Counted from the stretch's first letter, positions 1 through 7,749 are shown. The stretch is 33,811 nucleotides of DNA from Oscillospiraceae bacterium (GCA_015064195.1 SVSO01000003.1:1-33811); one strand, 5' to 3'. Numbers and translations: made by a program. Notes: generated from the letters alone by a model not told the origin.

Positions 1-405
1 CGCATCAATGCGGGGAGCCAGCATTCCGCCCATGCTGTGGCCGATGATAAATACGCGCGACGGATCAATGCGCGAATCGCTTTTCAGCAGTTCTGCGGCG
101 AGGATGGCATCCTCGATTGTTTCCTCACGGACGGTCAGCGGCCGCGATTTGTCGCGCAGCATCTTCACTGCGTGTGCAAAGGAACGCTTGTCGTAGCGGA
201 CAGATGCGATTCCGTGGGCGGCGAGACCCTCAGCCAGATCTTTGAAGGGGGTGAGCTTGAAGATTTTTTCGTCCATATTGGAGGAGCCGGAGCCGTGAAC
301 GAATACCACGGCGGGAACTGGCGCTGTAAGATCATCCGGCAGAGTAAGGATGCCATTCAGCGGATAGAGTCCGCCTTCTCCGACAATAATTTTTTCTGCA
401 GTCAT
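1..405 (-). CDS. alpha/beta hydrolase, 3'-truncated by window edge
   Basis: The first 135 residues of an alpha/beta-hydrolase-fold enzyme, cut by the left edge of the window. Visible are an oxyanion-loop motif HGSG at about residues 37-40 and the nucleophile elbow GHSMGG at 122-127 (Ser124). The catalytic acid and histidine would lie outside the window. There is no signal peptide, so it is probably a cytoplasmic esterase/acyl hydrolase of the dienelactone-hydrolase-like type; the substrate cannot be told. The ATG overlaps the stop of the upstream SdpI-like gene (ATGA), so it is probably translationally coupled and the last visible gene of the SPFH operon. The fold is well supported; the specific activity is unknown. 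Confidence 0.85.
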   Translation of the reverse strand, partial: MTAEKIIVGEGGLYPLNGILTLPDDLTAPVPAVVFVHGSGSSNMDEKIFKLTPFKDLAEGLAAHGIASVRYDKRSFAHAVKMLRDKSRPLTVREETIEDAILAAELLKSDSRIDPSRVFIIGHSMGGMLAPRIDA

Positions 406-782
406 GGTTTCGGATTTCCTTTCGGGTCAAATTTGATGTGAAGTGCGATTTCCGTGGCGATGGCGGTGACAACGAGGACGGCGACCTGCCCGAGCATCAC
501 CGGCACGACCACCGCATCCACGGATGCCGCCGAGCCGTCCGGCAGAAGAATCATCAGAAGCAGCGTGATCGGTGTCATCGCGATGCCGCAGGGAAGCCAC
601 AGCCTGGCAAAAAAGCGATTGGCGAACAGCCATGCGGCAGGGCTTGCCATTGAGCGCGGCGTGCGATAGCCGAAGACGCGGGAGATGTTCTCTGCGGACA
701 GGAAAACGTATGCCGCGCCGACGCCGATCATGGTCAGCGGCAGGATGAGCGAGCAGAGCGTCATTGCAATGTGATATCCCAT
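402..782 (-). CDS. SdpI-family integral membrane protein
   Basis: A 126-residue membrane protein with about three hydrophobic segments (residues 5-25, 58-80 and 92-115). Between the first two sits the conserved SdpI-family stretch containing GYRTPRSM and a later WLFANRF motif. Bacillus SdpI gives immunity to the SdpC killing peptide and also acts in signalling through the repressor SdpR; many Firmicutes carry family members of unknown role. The start is the ATG preceded by GAGGTG four bases upstream rather than an in-frame GTG further out. It lies in an operon between a small ribbon-helix-helix protein and an alpha/beta hydrolase. No sdpC or ArsR-type sdpR is visible, so a direct immunity role is only inferred. 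Confidence 0.82.
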   Translation of the reverse strand: MGYHIAMTLCSLILPLTMIGVGAAYVFLSAENISRVFGYRTPRSMASPAAWLFANRFFARLWLPCGIAMTPITLLLMILLPDGSAASVDAVVVPVMLGQVAVLVVTAIATEIALHIKFDPKGNPKP

Positions 783-790
783 GCCGCACC

Positions 791-988
791 TCACGAAATG
801 TCGATGTCCAGCGGCTTGTCAAGCTCATCCGACACATATTTGCCGTTCTTTTTGCGCTGACGGACACATTCGGTGAGCAGGTATTCGATCTGCCCGTTGA
901 CCGAGCGGAAATCATCCTCCGCCCACGCTGCGATTTCGTTGTACAGCTTTTCCGACAGCCGCAGAGGGACTTGTTTCTTCTCTGCCAT
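791..988 (-). CDS. Arc/RHH-like small DNA-binding protein
   Basis: A 65-residue protein. Residues about 6-45 read as a ribbon-helix-helix unit: a short strand (QVPLRLS), helix A (EKLYNEIAAWAEDD), then a turn and helix B (SVNGQIEYLLTECVRQ). Arc/MetJ-type RHH proteins bind operators as dimers through the N-terminal strand. The C-terminal tail is charged and acidic (DELDKPLDIDIS). The start is the ATG that overlaps the TAA of the upstream YbjQ gene by one base (TAATG); longer in-frame versions lack a ribosome site. It could autoregulate the operon, whose promoter carries a dyad, but the target is not shown. No toxin partner of a classical type II system is next to it. Confidence 0.8.
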   Translation of the reverse strand: MAEKKQVPLRLSEKLYNEIAAWAEDDFRSVNGQIEYLLTECVRQRKKNGKYVSDELDKPLDIDIS

Positions 989-1305
989 TATGCTTTTTTG
1001 TATTTCACCGCCGTGCCGTATGCCATGACCTCGGCAGCATTCTGCATGACAGCTGCGGAGGCATAGCGCACGCAGACGATGGCATCTGCGCCCAGTGCTT
1101 CCGCTTCCTCGCACATCCGCTTGGTGGCCAATGCGCGGGCGGTATTCATCATTTCGTTGTAGGATTTCAGTTCACCGCCTACCAGCGTTTTGAAGCTCTG
1201 GGCGATGTCACTTCCGAGATGCTTTGACTGGATGGTGCTTCCCTTGACCATGCCCAGCATTTCAAGCTCTTTTCCTGCAATATAATCAGTCGTTACAATC
1301 AGCAT
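988..1305 (-). CDS. YbjQ/UPF0145 family protein
   Basis: A 105-residue protein matching the YbjQ (UPF0145) family over its whole length. It starts MLIVTTDYIAGKE, carries a central segment with GGELKSYNEMM, and ends in ALGADAIVCVRYAS plus a short strand. Family members are small soluble proteins that form pentamers; some are annotated as heavy-metal-binding, but the biochemical role is unsettled. The start is the ATG six bases after AAGGAG; an upstream in-frame TTG lies before that ribosome site. It sits between a two-helix membrane protein and the RHH protein in the SPFH operon. YbjQ proteins often occur near membrane proteins, consistent with a membrane-stress role, which is inference. Confidence 0.88.
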   Translation of the reverse strand: MLIVTTDYIAGKELEMLGMVKGSTIQSKHLGSDIAQSFKTLVGGELKSYNEMMNTARALATKRMCEEAEALGADAIVCVRYASAAVMQNAAEVMAYGTAVKYKKA

Positions 1306-1316
1306 TTGTTTCTCCT

Positions 1317-1538
1317 TCAATATTTATCAAGATCGTCGGTTTCGTTTGATTGAAGCTCGCGGATGCGCTGTACCAGCACATAGACCAGCACACTGCAGAT
1401 GGCCGCCGGGATGACAGAGAGCAGCAGCTTTGCCCACCATGCGATGCCCGGGATGATGCAGAACAGCGCGATCATGCCCACATAGTAAAGCCCCAGCAGT
1501 CCGACGACGAGGATGGGTGCGATGTAATTTTTCTTCAT
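1317..1538 (-). CDS. small two-helix membrane protein, unrecognised
   Basis: A 73-residue hydrophobic protein. It starts MKKNYIAP, has two transmembrane segments at about residues 5-28 and 32-55, then a charged cytoplasmic tail (QRIRELQSNETDDLDKY). I do not recognise a family. The ATG follows the stop of the SPFH gene by one base (TAA-A-ATG) with no good ribosome site of its own, so translation probably depends on the upstream gene. Close coupling to an SPFH/band-7 protein suggests a small partner subunit at the same membrane site, as NfeD-like proteins accompany other SPFH proteins, but it shows no NfeD signature and this is inference. Confidence 0.7.
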   Translation of the reverse strand: MKKNYIAPILVVGLLGLYYVGMIALFCIIPGIAWWAKLLLSVIPAAICSVLVYVLVQRIRELQSNETDDLDKY

Positions 1539-1539
1539 T

Positions 1540-2568
1540 TTAATATAAGCTGCCCGTGTTGACGATGGGCTGTGCATCGTGGTTGCCGCAGAGGACGACT
1601 AAGAGATTGGATACCATGGCCGCTTTGCGCTCCTCATCCAGCGTAACGGTGTCGTTCTGGGCGAGGCGTTCCAGCGCCATCTCCACCATGCCGACTGCGC
1701 CGTCCACGATCATCTTGCGTGCATCGATGATGGCGGATGCCTGCTGACGCTGGAGCATGACCGCCGCGATTTCGGGTGCATAGGCGAGATAAGTGATGCG
1801 GGCTTCGATGATCTCAAGGCCGGCTTCGGCTACCTTCAACTGGATTTCGTCCCGGATACGTGCCGCTACCACTTCGCTGGAGCCGCGCAGACTGCCCTCG
1901 TCGGCCATGCCGTCGCCGGTGGTGTCCACATTGGGCGCCACATCGTAGGGATAGATGCGCACGATGTTGCGGAGTGCGCTGTCGCACTGGAGGGAGAGAT
2001 ATTCCTTGTAGTTGTCCACGTTGAATACCGCCTTGGCCGTGTCAACCACGCGCCACATGACCGCGATGCCGATCTCCACGGGATTGCCGAGACAGTCGTT
2101 GATCTTCTGCCGGGCATTGTTGAGGGTCATGATCTTGAGGGAGATCTTGTTGCTTGCAATTTCCATGCTCACGCCGTTTGCGTTTACGTTTATGGAAGCT
2201 GCGGCGTGTGTGCCAACGTCACTGCTCTGGCTGAGCTTGGTCTTAGCGGCGGGATTGACTGCGGTGCAGAAGGGATTGACATAATAGAAGCCGTCGCCCT
2301 TGAGCGTGCCGATATATTTGCCGAAGAGAGTGAGAACCAGTGCTTCCTGGGGCTTCAATACCTTCAGGCCGAGCCACGGAAGCCATCCGATGAGCAGCCA
2401 GACGATGCCGACAACGAACACCGGGACAGACAGGAAAAGCGGTACGTTGCCGCCGTCCAACATGATACCGCCGGCGATGACAAGACCGATGGCGGCGAGA
2501 TAAGCGAGGATGCTGAGAAGCAGGACCGCCATGCCGTTCTTTTTGGTCGAGATGATTTTTTCATTCAT
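1540..2568 (-). CDS. SPFH (band 7) domain membrane protein
   Basis: A 342-residue stomatin/prohibitin/flotillin/HflKC-type protein. Two N-terminal transmembrane segments lie at about residues 13-36 and 46-68, followed by the SPFH start ([21 protein letters not shown], about 73-93) and the band-7 core through about residue 260. The later part includes the helical [31 protein letters not shown] region, typical of SPFH coiled coils. SPFH proteins form large membrane-bound rings that organise membrane microdomains or regulate proteases. The start is the ATG six bases after GGAGGAC; an in-frame TTG lies inside that ribosome site. It is the first gene of a six-gene minus-strand operon with a strong promoter just upstream. 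It carries no NfeD or HflK/C-specific features. Confidence 0.9.
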   Translation of the reverse strand: MNEKIISTKKNGMAVLLLSILAYLAAIGLVIAGGIMLDGGNVPLFLSVPVFVVGIVWLLIGWLPWLGLKVLKPQEALVLTLFGKYIGTLKGDGFYYVNPFCTAVNPAAKTKLSQSSDVGTHAAASINVNANGVSMEIASNKISLKIMTLNNARQKINDCLGNPVEIGIAVMWRVVDTAKAVFNVDNYKEYLSLQCDSALRNIVRIYPYDVAPNVDTTGDGMADEGSLRGSSEVVAARIRDEIQLKVAEAGLEIIEARITYLAYAPEIAAVMLQRQQASAIIDARKMIVDGAVGMVEMALERLAQNDTVTLDEERKAAMVSNLLVVLCGNHDAQPIVNTGSLY

Positions 2569-2599
2569 GATGATGTCCTCCAATCATTGTGATATCATA

Positions 2600-2628
2600 A
2601 TAATATCACACAATCGGTGATTTGTCAA
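2600..2628 (-). promoter_or_regulatory. SPFH operon promoter with overlapping dyad
   Basis: Reading the minus strand, TTGACA (2623-2628) is separated by 17 bases from TATTAT (2600-2605), with an extended TG one base before the -10. A 7-bp perfect inverted repeat, GTGATAT-N7-ATATCAC (2589-2609), covers the -10 and reaches downstream of it, where a repressor could act. The promoter is well supported; the operator role is inferred. Confidence 0.8.
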
Positions 2629-2647
2629 GGGGCTTCATAAAAAATTC

Positions 2648-2681
2648 AAAAAAACTCTCTCCGGAGCTTGTCCGGAGAGAG
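2648..2681 (-). terminator. intrinsic terminator of SLH gene
   Basis: A perfect 11-bp GC-rich stem (arms 2655-2665 and 2671-2681, 5-base loop) is followed on the minus strand by seven T residues (2654-2648). It lies 24 bases beyond the stop of the SLH-domain gene and separates it from the SPFH operon promoter. Confidence 0.93.
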
Positions 2682-2704
2682 CAGAAAGGAGAACCGATGG
2701 CCGA

Positions 2705-5479
2705 TTACGCGATGACCAGCTGTGCGAGGAAGGATACGCCGTTCACCGTGAAGGTGAGCAGGTAGGTGCCTGCCTCGAGGGTCTTGGTAAAGCGGAAGGT
2801 GAAGGTTGCGCCGGAGACCGACTCGGGCGTTACGCCGGTGAGGTCGATGACCGTGGGATCTGCATCTTCATTCAGCTTTTCAAGGGAGGTCAGTGCGAAG
2901 CTGTCCGCAGTGGTCAGCGAATCGCGGGAGGTGACGGTGACAGTGCCTGCCTCGTAAGCCGCGGAGAAGCGTGCCTTGTGCAGAAGAACGACTGCCGTTA
3001 CTTCATCGCCCTTGGTGATGATCTCAACATTACCCATGTAGGTGTCGGAGAGCTGGATCGCCTCAACCTTGTCGTCAGCGGTCAGCTTGTAGATGAGCGC
3101 GTCGGATGCAAGGGTGTAGGTGGTGCCGTCAAGGGTGATGGTGCCGCCGGTGTAGCCGGTGATGACACCGTTTGCCACAGATGCCGCATTGGTGGTGATG
3201 AGGCCGTCAATGCCGGTGAGGTAGTTCGCGCCTTCGATCAGGGACGGATCGGTGGACATCATGGACTCAACCTTGCCCGTTGCCATGTTGAGAACGGAGT
3301 AGATGTAGTAGATCTTGTTGTCGATCATCTCAGAGCCGGTGATGGCAAGGATCTTCACGCTGGAGGCGGTGGAATCGATGCTGCCGAGAGAACCGTCGGA
3401 GATGTACAGGTAGCGCAGGGTCTCGATGCCGCCCACCTCGTTGTCAAAGACTGCGGTCACGGATGCGCCGTCAGCAATGGTGATGGTGGAGGTGTAGACG
3501 CCCTTGGATACCGCATAGGTGTCGCCGTTCTTTGCGATGATCACCGTGTCCTTGCTTGTGACGAAGTTCATGGCGGACTCGGAAAGGCCGGTGGAGCTTA
3601 CCGCATCCGCGCCGCCCTTGGAGAGCGCATAGTACGAGCCGGTCTTGGTGATGGTCGTGCCGTCTGCCGTATCGATCATGAACGCGATCTCATCGTTCTG
3701 GCTGTTGGACTGTACGAATTCGCTGTTGCCGGAGCTGATAACGCCGCCGGAAACGGTTGCCGGGATGAGGGTGTAGCTGCCTGCCGCATCGGTGGTGTAG
3801 CGGTATACATCGCCTGCGGTGACGGAGCTGTTGGTGACGAAGATGGTCTCCGTGGTGCCGCCGATGATGGCTTCCATCACGTAGCCGAACTTGCCGTTCA
3901 TGAATACGGGAGTGGTCGCGCTCTTGGCGATGAGGTACTGGGACGGCGCGAAGATGGATGTGGACGAGGATGCCACTGCCACAACAGCATCGCCGTAGAG
4001 CACCGCACGCACCTTTTCGCCCACGGTCAGATGTGCGCGGACATCTGCGGCGGTGATGCCGAGAAGCTCATTGCCCAGCTTGTAGCGGGTGCCGCCGATG
4101 GTGACGGTGGTTTCGGTCAGGCGGGAAACGAGGCCGGACTCGGTGACAGGCAGAACTGCCGCCAGCTCGAGAACATCGTGCTCGTCGTTGAAGTAGTAGA
4201 GAACATAATCGTCATCCACCGCCTTGTCGGGGTTGATGATGGTCAGATCGCTCTCCTTCATGTTGCCGGCCAGGTTGACCTTGCCGCCTTCGATCTCAAG
4301 CTTGCCGAATGCGTAGGACTTGATGATGAGACGGTCAGCCACATCGCTTGCCTTCTCATCAAAGTAGAGCGTTGCGTCGTATGCGCCGAGAAGCGCCGCC
4401 AGACCTGCATTGGTGGTGATGGGCGTCAGCTCGCCGGATGCGGAGTAGGCATAGACCAGAAGCTCGTTGGCATTGGTGGACAGTGCATCGGAGAGGGTTT
4501 CAACGACCTGATACTTCACGCCGCCGATCTCGATGTAGGAATTGTTCTTGCCCACGGTGATGGTTTCCGCAGACTCGCTCTTGCCAAGCTCGGTGCAGCC
4601 GAGAACGGTGACAAGGCGGGTCTTTTCGTCGGTCTTGTAGACCAGCTTGAAGTTTTTGCCGAGAGCCGCATCCGCAGTGCCGTCGATGCCCAGCTCCTCA
4701 AACTTGACGGTGATCAGGCCATCCTCGGTGCGGACGGTGACATAGCCGTCCTTGGTGACGGTGGAAGCACCCTCGATTGCGTAGTTGTTGGTTGCGACGA
4801 TGACGCTTTCGTCAATGTCATAGCCGAATACGCGCTCGATGATGGTGGTGGACTCGTAGAAGGTCATGCCGTTGGATGCGGTGCGCGGGATGAGATATTC
4901 CGCAGTCAGCGCATTGTACAGCACAGCCGCAACCTCCGCGCGGGTCAGCTTATCGGTGTAGGAAAGATCCTCAAGACCCGCATCAAGGCCCAGTCTCACG
5001 GCCGCGTCGATGTAAGTCCACGGATAGCCCAGATTCATCTGAGCGGAATCGTGACCCAGTGCGCGGACCAGCATGGTCATGGCATCCTGAAGCATGATGC
5101 CCTCACGGGGAGCAAAGGTTTCGGAAGATGTTCCGAGAATGTAGCCGGAAGCGTTTGCCCACGAGATCGCACCGTTGTAGGTGTCGTCGTAGAGGTCGGT
5201 GAAGGCGGTGGTGTTGATCTTGCCTGCGTTGTCGTTGCCGATCATAAGACGGAAGAGAAGCATGGCCATCTGCTCGCGGGTCACGGGTGCGTCCGGCGAG
5301 AATTCGGTGTCAGTCGTTCCCTTGATCACTCCTATATCGGAAAGAATTTCGATCTGCTCCGCATACGGGTCACGGGAAGTGACATCCTCGTAGCTTTTCG
5401 CAGATGCGCCGGTCATCATGGCAGCGACAATCATCAGCGTCGCCAGAGAGCCGGAAATGAATCTTTTGAAGTTTCGCAT
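2705..5479 (-). CDS. SLH-domain surface (S-layer-like) protein
   Basis: A 924-residue exported protein. A signal peptide spans about residues 1-27 (basic MRNFKR, hydrophobic core, ASA cleavage). Three S-layer-homology repeats follow at about 30-90, 95-160 and 165-220, each with the FxD...A...LG.I.G pattern ending in an R-E/A-hydrophobic helix (PVTREQMAMLLFRLM, LTRAEVAAVLYNAL). SLH domains bind pyruvylated secondary cell-wall polymer, anchoring the protein outside the membrane. The remaining 700 residues are rich in Thr, Ser, Ala, Asp and Gly and look beta-rich; I see no enzyme motif or LPXTG signal. The start chosen is the ATG (MRNFK) 11 bases after GGAGG; an upstream in-frame ATG precedes that site and gives a less normal signal peptide. 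It is monocistronic, with its own promoter and terminator. It may be an S-layer or adhesin-like protein. Confidence 0.9.
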   Translation of the reverse strand: MRNFKRFISGSLATLMIVAAMMTGASAKSYEDVTSRDPYAEQIEILSDIGVIKGTTDTEFSPDAPVTREQMAMLLFRLMIGNDNAGKINTTAFTDLYDDTYNGAISWANASGYILGTSSETFAPREGIMLQDAMTMLVRALGHDSAQMNLGYPWTYIDAAVRLGLDAGLEDLSYTDKLTRAEVAAVLYNALTAEYLIPRTASNGMTFYESTTIIERVFGYDIDESVIVATNNYAIEGASTVTKDGYVTVRTEDGLITVKFEELGIDGTADAALGKNFKLVYKTDEKTRLVTVLGCTELGKSESAETITVGKNNSYIEIGGVKYQVVETLSDALSTNANELLVYAYSASGELTPITTNAGLAALLGAYDATLYFDEKASDVADRLIIKSYAFGKLEIEGGKVNLAGNMKESDLTIINPDKAVDDDYVLYYFNDEHDVLELAAVLPVTESGLVSRLTETTVTIGGTRYKLGNELLGITAADVRAHLTVGEKVRAVLYGDAVVAVASSSTSIFAPSQYLIAKSATTPVFMNGKFGYVMEAIIGGTTETIFVTNSSVTAGDVYRYTTDAAGSYTLIPATVSGGVISSGNSEFVQSNSQNDEIAFMIDTADGTTITKTGSYYALSKGGADAVSSTGLSESAMNFVTSKDTVIIAKNGDTYAVSKGVYTSTITIADGASVTAVFDNEVGGIETLRYLYISDGSLGSIDSTASSVKILAITGSEMIDNKIYYIYSVLNMATGKVESMMSTDPSLIEGANYLTGIDGLITTNAASVANGVITGYTGGTITLDGTTYTLASDALIYKLTADDKVEAIQLSDTYMGNVEIITKGDEVTAVVLLHKARFSAAYEAGTVTVTSRDSLTTADSFALTSLEKLNEDADPTVIDLTGVTPESVSGATFTFRFTKTLEAGTYLLTFTVNGVSFLAQLVIA

Positions 5480-5536
5480 ATTCTTCAAATCCTCCATGGT
5501 ATCTGATTCACAGCGGTGTTCCCGCCGTGTGACTAT

Positions 5537-5565
5537 ATGATACCATACTCTGCGGAAAAAAGCAA
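5537..5565 (-). promoter_or_regulatory. SLH gene promoter
   Basis: On the minus strand TTGCTT (5560-5565) is followed after 17 bases by TATCAT (5537-5542), with an extended TGG immediately upstream of the -10. An 8-bp inverted repeat (5495-5502 with 5539-5546) brackets a second imperfect stem (5510-5517 with 5523-5530) between promoter and start codon. Confidence 0.65.
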
Positions 5566-5667
5566 GGATTTTGGTGCATATGTTATAAAACTGTCAGCAA
5601 TATTCATAGATAATCTATCAAATATGTATAATATGGCAGAGCTGGATAGAATCCGTGCGGAAAACGG

Positions 5668-5706
5668 AAAAAATCACCTGCCGCGGCAGATTGGCGGCAG
5701 GTGATT
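5668..5706 (-). terminator. terminator of DUF3021/SGNH/DUF4358 operon
   Basis: A 12-bp perfect stem (arms 5672-5683 and 5695-5706, 11-base loop) is followed on the minus strand by a run of six Ts (5673-5668, two of them inside the stem). It lies 40 bases past the stop of the DUF4358 lipoprotein gene. Between this hairpin and the SLH promoter (about 5566-5667) lies AT-rich sequence in which I see no gene. Confidence 0.88.
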
Positions 5707-5745
5707 GCGGATATTCTGTGAAATCGGGCGTAATCTTTGCAAGAA

Positions 5746-6240
5746 TTATTTGCCGAGGAGCTTGTTTTCGATGGCGGTGAACACGGCGGATTTCACGTCA
5801 TCGGCGAGGATGCAGTATACCACATACTGTCCCATCACCTTGACGGTGGCGTTGTCCACCTTCGGACGTTCTTCAGCCTGATACTGAGGATTCCACGTAT
5901 CGATGCGCATCTTGATATAATCCTTGGCGATCTGCTCGATGGAGGCCACGGATTCGATGTCGGGGGCTTTGAAGATGCCGTACTCATCGACGGAAGCACC
6001 GGCATTTGCGCCTTTTACGATATAATCGGCGAAAACGGTGATGTCGATCTGATTCATGCCGATGACGTAATCATCCGGCAGGACGATCATGGCAGGATCG
6101 GCGGCAATAGCGGCATCGGCGGCGGCGGCAAGATCAGCGCAGGCGATGTCGGTGGAATAGTGCACGGTTTCTCCGCTGCAGGACACGAGAATGCAGAGAG
6201 AAAGCGCGGCAATCATGAGAATCGCAAGAAATTTTTTCAT
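5746..6240 (-). CDS. DUF4358-type lipoprotein
   Basis: A 164-residue predicted lipoprotein. The N-terminus is a lipoprotein signal with lipobox LVSC and lipidation Cys21. The mature part resembles DUF4358: an early IVLPDDYVIGMNQID segment, a VDEYGIFKA segment, then a helix with IEQIAKDYIKMRID and a C-terminal QYVVYCILADD strand. DUF4358 proteins are common in Clostridia, often beside SGNH hydrolases or MBOAT acyltransferases in envelope gene sets; their function is not established. Here the gene is last in a three-gene operon, 18 bases after the SGNH hydrolase stop, and precedes a strong terminator. A role at the outer face of the membrane together with the hydrolase is inferred. Confidence 0.82.
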   Translation of the reverse strand: MKKFLAILMIAALSLCILVSCSGETVHYSTDIACADLAAAADAAIAADPAMIVLPDDYVIGMNQIDITVFADYIVKGANAGASVDEYGIFKAPDIESVASIEQIAKDYIKMRIDTWNPQYQAEERPKVDNATVKVMGQYVVYCILADDVKSAVFTAIENKLLGK

Positions 6241-6258
6241 TTTAAAGGATCCTTTCCA

Positions 6259-7242
6259 TTACTTTTCGTCGGTATCGGGATAAGCGCGGGTGCGCAGATT
6301 GTTCAGCTCCAGCGTGAAGGAATCGGCATTGAGATGCATTCCGTCGCCGTTGTGGTATTCTTCCGGCAGCCAGCCTTCCGCATCCGCCAGCACCGAGTAG
6401 GTGTCGATGAACTTCACCCCGCATTCGGCGGCAACCTCCACGATCCACCGGTTGGCGGCGGCGATCTTGGTGTTGTCGATGGAGCCGAGATATTCATAGG
6501 TGCGCGCCACGGGGAACATGGACTGGCATATGATTTTGGTATCGGGGCTTGCTTCCTTGACGGATTCGAGGAGCTTTTTGTATTCGGATTTGAAATATTC
6601 CTCGCCCATGAAGGAAACGCCGTTGACACCGAGGGTGATGACCAGATACTCCGGCTGCTTGGCGGTCACGGCATCCTTGATGGTGATCTCCGCGCCGGTC
6701 TCGGGATAGACGATGGTGTCAAAGGAGACGCGGGAGAGGGTCAGTGTGCCGCTCTTGGGCGTCCAGACCTGCAGGGTATCCTTGCCGCCGGACAGCATGG
6801 AATATGCCCGCAGTCCGTAGGTGGTGGAATCGCCGAGGAAGACCATCTTGTCGATGTAGGCTTGTCCCGCATCCTCGGTGATGGCCAGCACCGTATCCGG
6901 GAATTTTGCGAGAAATTCCGCGTAATCCTCGGAAATATTGAAGCTTGGCGCGCTCACGGGATCGCCGACAACCGCCGGCGGTTCGGTGGAAGCGGTGGTA
7001 TCGGGAGCTTTTGCAGTGGTATCGGGCACTTTTGCGGTGGTTTCCGGTGCGCTCGTGGTCACGGGCGGCGCAGGCGTGGTGTCGCCTGTGGTATCGGCGA
7101 CGGTTTCCTTGTCCGGCATATAACCGGCGTCATCCTCCCGGCTCTGCACGGTGGACACGGAGATGAGAACGATGAGAACCACCAGCACGACAAAGATCGC
7201 GAAGGCGGTGGCCTTATACATCAGGCCGTCATTGGTATTCAT
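6259..7242 (-). CDS. membrane-anchored SGNH/GDSL hydrolase
   Basis: A 327-residue protein with a single N-terminal transmembrane anchor (about 11-31). A Thr/Pro-rich extracytoplasmic linker follows at about 48-92, with short repeats of the form PDTTAK. The SGNH hydrolase domain spans about 105-320. Catalytic landmarks are GDST at 137-140 (nucleophile Ser139), the block-III LGVNGV segment, and D300-x-x-H303 in DGMHLN. The family includes esterases and acyltransferase partners acting on cell-wall or capsular sugars; the substrate here is unknown. The start is the ATG 12 bases after GGAGG; a Met at codon 8 is an alternative. It lies between a membrane protein and a DUF4358 lipoprotein, supporting an envelope role. 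Confidence 0.87.
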   Translation of the reverse strand: MNTNDGLMYKATAFAIFVVLVVLIVLISVSTVQSREDDAGYMPDKETVADTTGDTTPAPPVTTSAPETTAKVPDTTAKAPDTTASTEPPAVVGDPVSAPSFNISEDYAEFLAKFPDTVLAITEDAGQAYIDKMVFLGDSTTYGLRAYSMLSGGKDTLQVWTPKSGTLTLSRVSFDTIVYPETGAEITIKDAVTAKQPEYLVITLGVNGVSFMGEEYFKSEYKKLLESVKEASPDTKIICQSMFPVARTYEYLGSIDNTKIAAANRWIVEVAAECGVKFIDTYSVLADAEGWLPEEYHNGDGMHLNADSFTLELNNLRTRAYPDTDEK

Positions 7243-7287
7243 ATACTGTAGTATCCTCCAGATTCCGCAAGACAATGCGGGATGATG

Positions 7288-7749
7288 TTATTTTTTGCGG
7301 CTGAATCCGTCAAATTGGGACTCATATTCAAAGCTCTCGGTGCGCTTGTTTTTGCGAAGGCTGGCGATGATGAGAGCGATGAAGGCGATGATGAGATAGA
7401 CGGCGGCGAAAATGATGATGCGCACTATGACCTGCGCCACATCGGTCAGCACGCCGGGAATGATGATGAACACGATGGCATATGCCACGAGCGAGCCGAA
7501 GAAGTGGATGAGCATCCGGACGGAGATGGAATAATCCAGCCGGAATACCAGATTGAGGGCGGACATCAGAAGACAGGCGAGGAAGATGAGCGCCGATGAG
7601 CCGAGGCTCAGAAACATACCAGCGGTTCCGCCGGCTTCGGGATTGGTCTGCTGATAAATAGCGGCGATGGCGAGGAGAACGAACTCCGCCGCTGTGAAAT
7701 AGAGGCAGGCGCTGTAGAGCACCTGACGAAGCGTTTTTGCAATGCTCAT
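7288..7749 (-). CDS. four-helix membrane protein, DUF3021-like
   Basis: A 153-residue integral membrane protein with four hydrophobic segments at about 12-36, 48-70, 83-103 and 110-135. A basic-acidic cytoplasmic tail follows (LRKNKRTESFEYESQF). The four-helix layout and the SISVRMLIHFFGSLVAY stretch resemble DUF3021 proteins, which often accompany LytTR regulators; none is seen here. The start is the ATG seven bases after AAGGAG. It is the first gene of a minus-strand operon, followed after 45 bases by the SGNH hydrolase. The function is unknown and the family match is moderate. Confidence 0.72.
   Translation of the reverse strand: MSIAKTLRQVLYSACLYFTAAEFVLLAIAAIYQQTNPEAGGTAGMFLSLGSSALIFLACLLMSALNLVFRLDYSISVRMLIHFFGSLVAYAIVFIIIPGVLTDVAQVIVRIIIFAAVYLIIAFIALIIASLRKNKRTESFEYESQFDGFSRKK

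Noticed and set aside
791..1577. Toxin-antitoxin pair formed by the RHH protein and a neighbour
   Set aside because: Neither neighbour (YbjQ-family protein, SdpI-like membrane protein) resembles a known type II toxin, and the order is that of a longer operon.
2978..5506. 842-codon open frame on the plus strand opposite the SLH gene
   Set aside because: It mirrors a real gene with signal peptide, SLH repeats, promoter and terminator; the predicted protein is low-complexity and has no ribosome site. GC-rich third positions open the opposite frame.
5516..5704. 62-codon plus-strand frame in the gap between the SLH gene and the DUF4358 gene
   Set aside because: It runs through a promoter and a terminator hairpin of the opposite strand and has no ribosome site.
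5737..7251. 504-codon plus-strand frame opposite the DUF4358 and SGNH genes
   Set aside because: It spans two genes and their intergenic gap, is Gly/His/Asp rich without motifs, and lacks a promoter or ribosome site.
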